The notes below the pieces were generated by a model, which had not been told where the DNA came from, ran no database searches, and worked only from the letters and a program-made list of their open reading frames with translations. Positions 20,096-29,938 of a DNA stretch of 29,938 nucleotides are shown piece by piece (the stretch's first letter is position 1; each line of letters begins with the position of its first letter). The position numbers were made by a program, and so were the translations under genes. Origin of the DNA: Poronia punctata (Eukaryota > Ascomycota > Sordariomycetes > Xylariales > Xylariaceae); NCBI GenBank assembly GCA_022579005.1, contig MU401797.1:1-29938 (forward strand), read 5' to 3'.

Positions 20096-22302
20096 TTACG
20101 CCAGGACACCACTCTCGGCGGCATGTTCCTCGCTTCCGTTTCTCTCTTCCGAGTGACCCAGCGACTTTCCGAGCACGTTTGAATCAACAACCACATCTCT
20201 CACGTGTTCTCTCGGAACGCAGAAAAGCTGCAACACTCCCAAAATGCCTACACCAACGCAGCTGAACCAAGCAGCGGCGGAGCCTCCGGCCGCATATATA
20301 ATACCGACCACTGGCGGCGAGATAGTTCTCGCGATGCAGCAACCCGACATGGCAAGACCATTCACTCGGCCCAAGACTGTCGAGCAGGGGGTGGCGTTCT
20401 TTATCAGGATAAGGGCGGTAGGAAGCGAGATTATGCCGAAAAGACTCTGCAATCCCATGGAAAAATAGATTCCCGGCGACTGCAGCCCTGGAGGTAATGC
20501 CGAGAGGAAAGGCATGACTACATAGGCTAGCGGAAAGAACACGACGGACCAAAGGAACGAGTGCCATACACCGACGCGATCGACAAAGATGGGGAATATG
20601 AGGCCTTGGATGAATAGTCCCAGTATTCCGTTGATGGCCAAGTAGGTCCCAACATCGTGAATGGTATACCCCATGCCACCTATCAAATCCAGTTGCCCGG
20701 GTGGTGTTGCTGGCTTATCAAGGAGATGTGTCGGAAGTAGCGTCCAAAATGCCATCTGATGATAGGAGAGCAGGACGAGAGAAACTGTAAGCATTACGAT
20801 GGTGAAGTTGAAGGTCGGACCGGTATACTCTTCGATTTTAGTACGTGAAGAATCAGGGCTGGCTCCGCCATCTGGAGTGAATTGGATCGAATGTATAGTC
20901 CCAAACGAGGTACGCCTAAGGTCGAAGCTCTGCTCAACGGCCGAAGGGAGGCCTTCTTCTTGGACCGCTGGGCGGTCACTGAGTGCTGATATCCTTGCAT
21001 GCTGGACCTCGCGGCCTTGTGTTAAAGGTGTCCTCTCATTGATAGTGCTGTCATCGTCATCGATAATAGCAACGTCTCCGCCTGTCTCTCCCTTCGAAGT
21101 ATCATTATACAGCTTACTTCGCGGGTTGGTCTCTTCCAGAAACAATATGCCTTGGACAACTGCGATCACGATGACGACAACTGAGACCAAGTTTGGCAGT
21201 AGGTACGGATAACGGCCAAACAAGCCGTCGGCTGGGAAAATCGAAGGATAAAATATTGCAGGCTGAGCAAGGAATCCGCCCATTGCTGACCCGATGATGC
21301 CGCCTAGGGTCCAGACGAACGGCTGTGTAGCATATGCCGCCGCTGTTTAACGAGCAAAAAGCAAATCAGCAAGATGTCGAGGGGAAAAGCAGATACGATG
21401 GAAAACGTAACATACGTTCATGCTCGGGTACTTTGACCATTTCAGCGACCATTGTCTGCATGACCTGTTTTCCAGCTTCAGCATATGCTCATAAGGACAC
21501 TCCAGGTTGGACGATGGGCAAGGCGGAGCGCGATATCAGGACAGCGGGTATCCCGATATGCCATCCTCCTTCCAGCATCTTCTTTCACGACATGGCGTGC
21601 TCTCCCCAGCTCAGTTAGACTCACAGCAACATTTCCATTCAAGGCCCCGCCGATGAATCGAGCAAGGAGCGCGACCCAGTATGTCTCAGCCAGTCCAAAG
21701 ATCAAGCTCGATATGGCCACACCTACTAGTCCAAATAGGACGATAGGCTTTCGACCGTATCTGTCAGATATGGCACCCCATACTATGGCTGTCAACGCTT
21801 CGGCCACCGCATAGGCGGATACCAGGAGGCCGGCATAGAATGCTGTATCCCTATCTTCACCGCCGTTTACTGCAATATGCCGAGTCATTCATTTGCTTCT
21901 TAGGCGGGTGACAAGGTATATAAATATGTCCGAAGTATAGAAGAAGCTCCGAAAGTCGAAAGGGCAGCCGTCTAATATGATGGGAGACTAAGACAGGGGA
22001 GAAATCTGCCCCCCAGTAGCACTTACGGTCCTTCACCATCACGTACGTATACGCTAGGATGGAGTTGAAGGCAATGGGCTCCGAAAAGCGACATATTGCT
22101 GTGACAACAGCAGTTCAGTCAGTTACAGTTCTTTTCGATTCCTTTTTCAATGGCTACGCCGACCAAGACAGTAGAAGGGCGTGAGAGCGTGAGAGCGTGA
22201 GAGCGTGAGAGCGTGAGAGCGTGACAGCATACCAAGAATTACGAGCTGTTTTGTGGGGAAGGGAGGTGTCGCCTTATTGCTCTCCGACGTTTGCGAAGCC
22301 AT
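20096..22302 (-). CDS. Major facilitator superfamily transporter (DHA1-like)
   Basis: Proposed exons in coding order: 22302-22233, 22098-22027, 21869-21625, 21464-21416 and 21342-20096 (560 aa), with introns of 134, 157, 160 and 73 nt. It is a proton-linked type membrane carrier; substrate unknown. The start MASQTSESN leads into PTKQLVILAICRFSEPIAF, rebuilt across intron 1 and typical of the first helix of fungal DHA1-like carriers. MFS motif A, GAISDRYGRK, is at residues 79-88 between helices 2 and 3. ARFIGGALNGNVAVMQTMVAEMV is rebuilt across intron 3 and PFVWTLGGIIGSAMGGFLA follows intron 4. A long charged loop with an Asp run (IIDDDDS) separates two six-helix halves, and the C-terminal tail is charged. 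Helix count was judged by eye. The ATG at 22302 is the first in frame; the frame upstream has no ATG. Intron 1 carries an octamer tandem repeat. Confidence 0.9.
22179..22226. repeat. Octamer tandem repeat in transporter intron 1
   Basis: Five perfect GCGTGAGA units (starts 22179, 22187, 22195, 22203, 22211) and a sixth with one change (GCGTGACA). In transcript sense the unit is TCTCACGC. The array begins only 6 nt inside the intron donor at 22232. Confidence 0.9.
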
Positions 22303-23030
22303 CGACGGCAAGAGGAGTTCAAAAGACGAGGGTTCCCAAAATTTGCAGAATCTCTTTATGATACAAAGATGATTCAAAAAGGGAATGGCATGTTCTCTGA
22401 CAACTAGAACCTAAATAATATCCGATTTCCTCACTTTCCTGCAGGCACAAGTCGGTGAGCCGCAGAAAGGTTGGGCCTCCAAGCGCTCGAGGTCTTGGTT
22501 ACTGTAAACAGATGATTTAAGGCGGGGCGCATGTGCGAAATCGGCGGGCGTACAAAGCAAGGAAGACTGAAAGAAATTGAGGAATCCTCTGGAGTTTCGA
22601 GGGAGAATAACTTGTTTTCATTTCAATTCAAACCGACCACCGTCAACGCCGTTACCGCAAATACAAAGCTTCCGCTCTTTCTCGTCTTGCAACTTCTCCA
22701 GAGTCAATTATACGGCGTTGTGTCGTTGATAGGCCCTAGAAAGCCGTTAAGGGTGGACTTCCCGGGTTAGGAGCGGACTATTTGCCTCCGCCGAGATAAA
22801 CTAATTATTAGCCAATCAAACTGCTCCTTCCTAACCTATTATTTGTATATTTGTAGTTCAATAGTCCTGCTTACCTACCTTATGTACTTTCCTCCTCAGT
22901 CTGCGAGGCACCCAGTTTTCTAGTATCAAGGCAAGTGCAGGCTGTGAAACGTGTGGTATTACTCCCTCAATCGGTATTTATCAAAAGTAGGGGATTGTAC
23001 CTACCATTTAAAGCCCGTTTTATTTAAAAT
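22303..23030. other. Intergenic: transporter promoter and right island edge
   Basis: This holds the transporter 5' region and then the transition to A+T-rich DNA. A 79-codon plus-strand frame at 22531-22770 shows no family features. TTACCTACCT is at 22871-22880. Mixed composition ends near 23030. Confidence 0.5.
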
Positions 23031-23295
23031 AAGGTAGGATTAGAGATCCGCACTATATATACAGTATAACACAGTATATTTAGTTATTTTTAGGAGTTAT
23101 ATGCTATTTTACGCTAAAACCTATATAGCTAGAATTTTTTTTAATAACAACTTACTTACTTTTTTTGTTTTTTTTAGTGCCTTTATTTTAAAATTGCTAA
23201 GGCAACGCTAAAAGCAATTGTTTAAACTAATTTTTATAATCTTTATGCTTTTTATTAAATTTTAATTTATTTAATACTACTTTTATAGTTTTGCA

Positions 23296-23394
23296 GCCTT
23301 TAGCTAGCTTTATATAAGCACCCTTATTTTATAGCCTTTAGCTAGCTTTATATAAGCAAACTATTTTAGCTACTTTTGCTAGCTCTATATAAGC
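23296..23394. repeat. Three-copy tandem repeat of about 38 bp
   Basis: The core GCTAGCTTTATATAAGC is at 23303-23319 and 23341-23357, and with one change at 23378-23394, giving periods of 38 and 37 bp. The first two copies are both preceded by GCCTTTA. It lies in the less mutated edge of the right block. Confidence 0.8.
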
Positions 23395-26229
23395 TTTGTT
23401 ATTATTATATTATTTACATTTTTTAAACAAGTTAAAAACCTTTTTACTACGTTAATCTTTTACTTATATTAAATATACTATATAAACAATATAACTAAGT
23501 TTTATAATTAAGCATTATTAGTTACTAATATAACATATTATAGAGGGACCTAAAAAATAGGGTCTTGTAGCCTGTAAATTAAATAGCTAGATTAAATAAA
23601 GACTAGCGCACTAAGGTTAATTAGTTAAGTTATAATCAATTAACCTAACCTTGCTAGATTCTTTTTTTTTATATCATTAATTTACAAAATTTACTATACT
23701 ACCTTATAGTTTCTTTTACTAAATAGTGCAATAAGTTAATTAAATTAATATAACTAATATTTAGTTATATTTATTTTTTTTTTATAACGGTAGCTAAGTA
23801 TAAATTAAAAAACTATTGTTTTTTAAAGCTTTAAAACTTAACTTATACCTTTTTAAAGCCTAAAGCCCAACTAAAGTAATAAAGTAAAAAGGTTGTTTTT
23901 TAAAACTTCTTATATTATTACTAAGTTAAAACCTAGTTAAAGTTATTTTTTTAAATCTTTTTAATTAGCAACTTAATTGCATTTTTGCAAGCTTTCTTAT
24001 ATTAAGCAAAAACTTTGCAAATAAGTTAAGTTTATACAATTTTTTTTAAATAGCTAACCTATTTTAATACTACTGTATTTAAGTTATAAACAAAGGTATT
24101 GTTTTTATGCTGCATTTATTTATAACGCTAATATTTACAATTACTTTTTATTAAAGCTTAATTTTAATAAACGCTTAACTATACTTTATATATTATAAAT
24201 AACTTGTTTTTTTAAACTTATTATTATTATAATAGCATTATATAAAATACTTATTTTTTTAAATTTATATTAAACGCTTTATTTTTTATATCCTATTTAC
24301 TTTTTATATTTATTTTTTATTTATTTTTTTAAGTTAATTAAAAAAAGTTAATTTAGTTAAATATATATAATAAGTAAAAAAGATAAAAGTGCTAATAGCA
24401 CTTTTGCTATGCTAAAGCACTTTAGTAATAATAAAAAATTAAGCTTTAAGTTTTAAACTTAATATAAAGTTAATACTTTAACGCTACTAAATTTACTATA
24501 TAAACTTTTATATAATTTTTTATAAAATCTTTTACTTTATAACCTTTTACTTTATAACTTTAATTAATTTAAATTATATATAATAAGCGCTAAAAAAGTT
24601 AAAAAATAAAAAAACAATAAAGCTAGTTAAAAATAACTAAAACAAAATAAATAAAAGCAAAAAAAGTTTAACAAACACGTTATTAGCTATATTAATTACT
24701 TAGCAAATTAAGTAAAACTTATATATAACTAATTATAAGCTTTAAATAAAAATATAAAAGTAATAATAAATAAGTTAAACTAGTTTATTTAAGCTACTTA
24801 AAGCAAGCTAGTAATATTAAATCTTTTAGCAATAATATTTATACTTATACTTATATTAGCATAAGCATAAGCGCGTTAATTAAAGCAGCAACTAAAAATA
24901 GCTTAACTAAACTTTATTTAGTATATAAATACGTATTAACTTATATTAGTAATAAAAGCTTTTTAGCAAAGATTTTAAAACTTTAAAAGTTTTTTTTTAA
25001 GTTATGCTACTTTAGCTAATTTTAACAACTTTTATAAAAACTTTAACTTGTTATTATAAGCTAACTTATTATTATAAGTTAACTTTTAGTTAATAAAGTA
25101 CGCACTATTATAAAATAACTATTTTTAAGTTTAATTTATAAACTTTTTAATTAAACTTTTAACTAAACTTATTAAATAAATAAATAGCTTTAAAAGTTAC
25201 TTTAATTATAATAAAAAAACTTAATTTTTTATAATATATATATAGTTAAATTAGCAGCAAAAAGCCCTAGCTAGCAATCTTGCTAAAAACCTTAATAACA
25301 ATAAAAATAGTTTTTTTAAAAAAGTACTTTAAAAAGTACTTTAAAAACAACTTAAAAGTTTTTTTAAAAATCTATTTAGCTTTATAAAACTACCTAGCTT
25401 TTTAAAACTACTTAGTTTTTTAAAAAGCAATAAATACTAATATAAAAAAAGCTTTGCTTTACTTTTTAGTATAAACTTAAATAGCTAATATATTTAAATT
25501 AAAAAAAAAATATAAGAACTTTTATACTTAACTTTAAAGACTTAAAAAACTTTAGCTAGGTTAATAAAAAATTTAAAACTATTTATATAAATATATAAGC
25601 TTTTATTAACAAAGTTAATATAGTATTAAAAAATATTAATAGTAGTACTAATAAAAGCTAACTAGTATAATTATAGCTAACTTTGTTAAAAAAAGCTATA
25701 GCTAAATAGTAAAATTTAGTTTTTATAGTAAAAAAAAAAAGTTTACTTTATAATAAAAGCATTAAAAGCATAATAAACTACTTTAGCTAATGCTTTACTA
25801 TAGCTTTTAGTATTACTACTAAAAAAAGTAACTTACTTTAATTTAAATTAAAAAATATTGCTTATAATAAAAATATATTAAAAAAATATTTTTAAAAAAA
25901 ACTTTAATATACTAAAGCAAGTTACTTGTTAGCAAGTAACAACTTTAACTAAATAAAAGTAGTTATTATAGTATAGTTAGCTATAAACTTTTTTTTAAAG
26001 TAAAATATACTTATATTAAATTAAAAAGAAAGCTTTAGCAAATATTTAAAGCTTTTATTGTATAAAAAAGCTATATTTTTATTAGTAGCTAAGTTAATAT
26101 ATTTATAAATTTAAAAAAAAAACAAAAAAAGCAGCTAAACAACTTTTTTAAAAACTAATTAAATAATAATAAAGGCAATAAAAAAAAAAAAAGCTGCTAG
26201 CAAAAAAATAAACGCAATAAAAGTTATAA

Positions 26230-26259
26230 TTATAGTAGCTATAACTATAGCTACTATAA
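26230..26259. repeat. 14-bp inverted repeat with 2-nt spacer
   Basis: TTATAGTAGCTATA (26230-26243) is exactly complementary to TATAGCTACTATAA (26246-26259), separated by AC. In A+T-rich DNA some palindromes are expected, but the arms include the full TAGTAGCTA core. Confidence 0.7.
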
Positions 26260-29200
26260 AAATAACTATAAAAAAAACAAATATTAATTTAAAAATTAAA
26301 AGAAAAATAAAAATAAGTTTTAAAATAAAAATAAACTTTAAAATAAAAACAAATTTAAAAATAAAAATAAAAAAAAAACTATTTAAATTTAATAAAAGAA
26401 AATAACTTTAAAAACTTTAAATTAAAAAAGAAAAACTTATTAAACTTATTTAATAATAGTAATTTTAGTTTAAAATTAAACTAAGCATTTATAATTATAA
26501 ATTATAACTTTAAGTGCAAGCATTATAGCAACCTTTTTAGCAATTAAAAAAAAAATAAAAATATTATAAAAAATGCTTAAAGTAACTAGTTAAATTGCAA
26601 AATATACTTAAATTAAAGTTATTAAAAAGTACTTATATAAAATATAATAAATTTTTTAAATTATAAAATTAGCTATTTAAGCACTTAAATAAATGCTAAA
26701 AAAAGTTATTAATACTTAATAAAAAAGCCTATCTAGTTAAACTTATAGACTTAAAGCACTTAAAACTTAATATATATATATTTACTCTTTTAAAAATTTA
26801 AATAAAAAAACTTATTAGTTAATTTTAGTACTTTTACTTATATATTTTAGTTTGCTTATACTTTAACGTATTTAAAACTATTATTTATTTTAATATAAGC
26901 ATAAGCTAAAATATTATTACTTAAAACTTACTAGTAATAATTAAATATTTTATTAAAAAATAGTTAAATAAGGTTTAAAGTATTAGCAAAGGTTGTATTA
27001 AGTATATTAAATAAGCTACCTTATAAATATATATAGTAAGATTAAATAATATTAAAAAAAATAAATAAGTTAGATTTATAGTATTAATATAAGTTATTAA
27101 AAATATTATAAAACTTTATATATTGTTAAAAATAGATTTTAGCAATACTTATAAAGCTAAAATTAATTTTAAAACTTAATTAATTAGCTTTAACGCTATA
27201 AAAAAATTTAAAACTTTTTTTAAAATTTAACTATACTTATATTTTTATATTTAAAAGGTAACTTTAGCTTAAAAAGTAATTTTAAGCTTTAAAAAAACTT
27301 TACTAGCACTTACTTTATATAAGTTATTGCTTTTAAATAAAAATTTTACTTTTAATTTTAGCTATAAAAACGTAATTTTTTTATTTATAAGATTAATAAC
27401 TTTAAATACTATTATTATAGCTAACTTTTTACTTAAACTAAAAAAAGTTAAGTAAAGCATTTAAGTAGGCATTATTAATAAATAAATAAAAACTAAAATA
27501 TAAAAAGCTACTTAAAAAAGTTATTTAAAGATAATAGCTATAGCTGCAGTCTTATTATAAATACTATTTTTTATAAAAGCTTTTAATAAAATAAAAGTTA
27601 TAAGCAAAGTATTAATTAAGTGCTTTATTAGTATAAATATTTTTAACTAACTTTTATATATAGCACTAGCTACTAAAAAATACTTTATTTTAAGTAAAAA
27701 GTTATAAAATGCTATAACTTAACTAAAAATTATAAAAATATTTAATATTTAAACTTTTAAAAATAAAAAGAACTAAACTAAAAAAAGCAATAAAAATAAG
27801 AAAATAGCTAATAAACGTTTTAAAGTAATTAAATTTTTTTTAACTATAAAAATTTAAAAGCTTTTTAAAAAAAAGAAAATTGCTAAACTAAATAGTTAAT
27901 TTATTTACGCTAAAACTAACGCTATAGCAAGTAAAATTTTTTAAATTTTAAAAGACTTTTTAAAAATTTAAACTAATTAAAGCATTATAAATATTTTAAA
28001 AAATAACTAAATAAAAATACTATTAATAAACAATTAGCAATAAATAAAATTAAATAGCTAACTTTATTTTTTTAATATAAAAAATAAAGCAATAGTTAAT
28101 AAAGTATTTAATAAGCTTTATAAATAAAGTAAAATAAAATAAGTTAATAAACTAAGCTTTTTTATTTACTTAATGTTTATAGCATATTATTAAATAAAAA
28201 AAAAAGTTTAAACTAAACTTATAATAAACTTATAAGCTTTTAATAAAATAGCAGTTTTTAATAACTATTTACTATTGCTTTAATTTAAAGTAATTAAATT
28301 AGTATATAAAAAAAAATATGTTACTATAATAAACGCTATAGCGTTTTTTTATTAATTTAAAGTATATTTAAACTATAAAAATAAATTTATTATAATAAGC
28401 TTTTAAAGTTTAAAATGCTTAACTATTATACTTATAAGCTTTTATAATTTACTTGCGTACGTTTAAAGGTTTATAAACAAAATACTAAAACTATACTACT
28501 TATTTTGCTAAGCTTTTATTAATAATATTATAATATTTTTAAATAATAAAGCTAGTTACTTAAAACACTTTTATAAAGTATTTAACTTTTTTAAACAAAA
28601 ACGTATTTTAATATTTTTAAAAAAATTGTTTTTAAAATACTTTTTAGTTAAATTGCTAAGCTTTTGCGTTAATTTTTTTAAAATAGCAATAATTAAATAT
28701 TAATTAGTAGCTTTTTAAAACCTAGCCTTTTTAAATAACTTAAAAGCTTTAAAACAATACTTTAAAAGCAGCGGCTTTTTTTAAACACTACTACTATACT
28801 ATGCTTAATATATAAAACTTTTATAAAAGCAAAAAATAGCTTTATTAAACAAAGGCTATAAAAAAAAAGGTTATAAATAATAACTTAAAAAAGCAATAAG
28901 CTTATATTTAATTAACTTATTTTAAGCTAATAAAAGTTAAAATAAAGTTTTTTTAAGCAATATAAGATTTAATATGTAAGTATACTATTTTTAAGCACTA
29001 TAACCTAGCTAAAATACTTTTTATATAAGTTAACGCTTTATTAAAAAAAAGCTTTAAAGTTATATTATTTTATACTAAAAAAAAGTATAAATAGCAGCTT
29101 AAAGCAACTATTTTAAATATTTAAGTAAAACTTATAATATTTTTAAGCTGTTTGCTTTTATAGCTAAAATTAAAATATAAACTTTTAAAAATAAAAGTAG

Positions 29201-29938
29201 CTTATATTATTTAAGCTTATAAATAGCTAAAAACTATAATTAAAATATTAAATAATTTTATAGTAGTACTTATAAACTACTTTATTACTAAAAGCATTTT
29301 TAACTAAACTAGTTTTAATATAGCTTTAATAAATTAAGCAAATAAAAAACTAGTTAATATTTTAATTTATTTATTATAATATAAACTATAAACTTACTAT
29401 ATACTAAAATAGCTTAATTTTATACTTAATACTTTAAGCTGTTTTTAAAACGTTATTAATAAAATAAATAAAAATAAAAAAGTAGTTTAGTTAAATAAAA
29501 AGCTAACTTTTAACTAAGTATAGTTAGTTATAAAAACTATTGCTATAATAAACTTAAAAATAAAAAAAAAGTTTAAAAAAAAATATAAAAAAAACTTAAA
29601 ATATAGCTAGATCTTTTAATAAGTTTAAAAAAAAATAACAGAAACGTTGTTAACTTTTTTAAGCTAAGCTATTTTTTTATAATTATTAATAAGTTAATAT
29701 ATAATATTAACTAAAAAAATAACTAGTAGCTATATATTTTAAAAAACTTTATTAGTACGTTTATAGCTATTGCTTATAATAATAAACACTACTTTAAAAA
29801 ATAATATATGCTATAAAACTTAAAGCAATACTTAATTTAAAAGAAAATAAAACTAGTTAAAAAGTATATTAATTATTATAATACTTATAAGCTTTATATA
29901 ATATTATAAGAAAAACTATATAGCTTATACTAAGCTAC

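Larger units (their letters stand above)
23031..29938. repeat. RIP-degraded A+T-rich block, right side
   Basis: Nearly 7 kb of A/T-dominated DNA without a 60-codon open frame. As on the left, surviving C and G sit mainly in AGCT, ACT/AGT, ACG/CGT and GCA/TGC contexts. The first part (to about 24100) keeps more mixed bases, for example around 23545-23650, then the block becomes as depleted as the left one. It contains a three-copy tandem repeat and palindromes. A cluster of dead transposons is the likely origin (inference); no element family is recognisable by eye. Confidence 0.85.

Noticed and set aside
22179..22226. CRISPR-like array
   Set aside because: The units are 8 bp and directly adjacent without spacers; it is a simple tandem repeat in a eukaryotic intron.
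5547..22302. Biosynthetic gene cluster built from the SDR, MFS and neighbours
   Set aside because: No backbone enzyme, cytochrome P450 or pathway regulator is present, and ESF1, PDI and PLD are housekeeping types.
22531..22770. 79-codon plus-strand frame upstream of the transporter
   Set aside because: No recognisable motif and no sign of continuing exons; most likely chance.

Overview
The window looks like nuclear DNA of a filamentous ascomycete (Pezizomycotina). Genes are interrupted by short GT-AG introns (about 50-160 nt), often with CTAAC-type branch points. Coding DNA is G+C-balanced, and the gene island is enclosed by very A+T-rich blocks that look like transposons destroyed by repeat-induced point mutation (RIP). 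The encoded families (an ExgB-type GH5 glucanase, a short fungal PLD, ESF1, a membrane-anchored fungal PDI) fit this. A Sordariomycete-like source is a guess only.

Layout: 1-4930 is a degraded A+T-rich block with no usable reading frame, broken near 2981-3165 by a short, less mutated strip. The island runs from about 4931 to 23030 and holds six genes, whose models I assembled by hand from splice sites: (1) a plus-strand membrane-anchored PDI-like protein with two CXXC thioredoxin domains (5547-7779, 3 exons); (2) a minus-strand secreted GH5 endo-beta-1,6-glucanase of the ExgB type (8727-10013, 1 exon); (3) a minus-strand short-chain dehydrogenase (10793-11999, 3 exons); (4) a minus-strand phospholipase D with two HKD motifs (12797-16057, 10 exons, including one of 11 nt); (5) the plus-strand pre-rRNA processing factor ESF1 (17668-19842, 1 exon); (6) a minus-strand MFS transporter (20096-22302, 5 exons). 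From about 23030 to the end is a second degraded A+T-rich block.

The genes do not form an obvious pathway or biosynthetic cluster. They look like a housekeeping and secretory neighbourhood: ER redox folding, wall glucan hydrolysis, phosphatidic acid signalling, ribosome biogenesis and small-molecule transport. PDI/exgB and ESF1/MFS are convergent pairs; PLD and ESF1 diverge from a 1.6 kb spacer.

I found no convincing new biological system. The most unusual signals are the sequence context of the surviving C and G bases in the A+T-rich blocks (the first 600 bases contain no TC or GA dinucleotide), the 11-nt microexon in PLD, a T17/A20 inverted homopolymer pair filling the 5' half of a dehydrogenase intron, and a 12-bp minisatellite encoding an Ala/Gln/Gly/His-rich tract in PLD. 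All coordinates and splice sites were read by eye and need transcript support.
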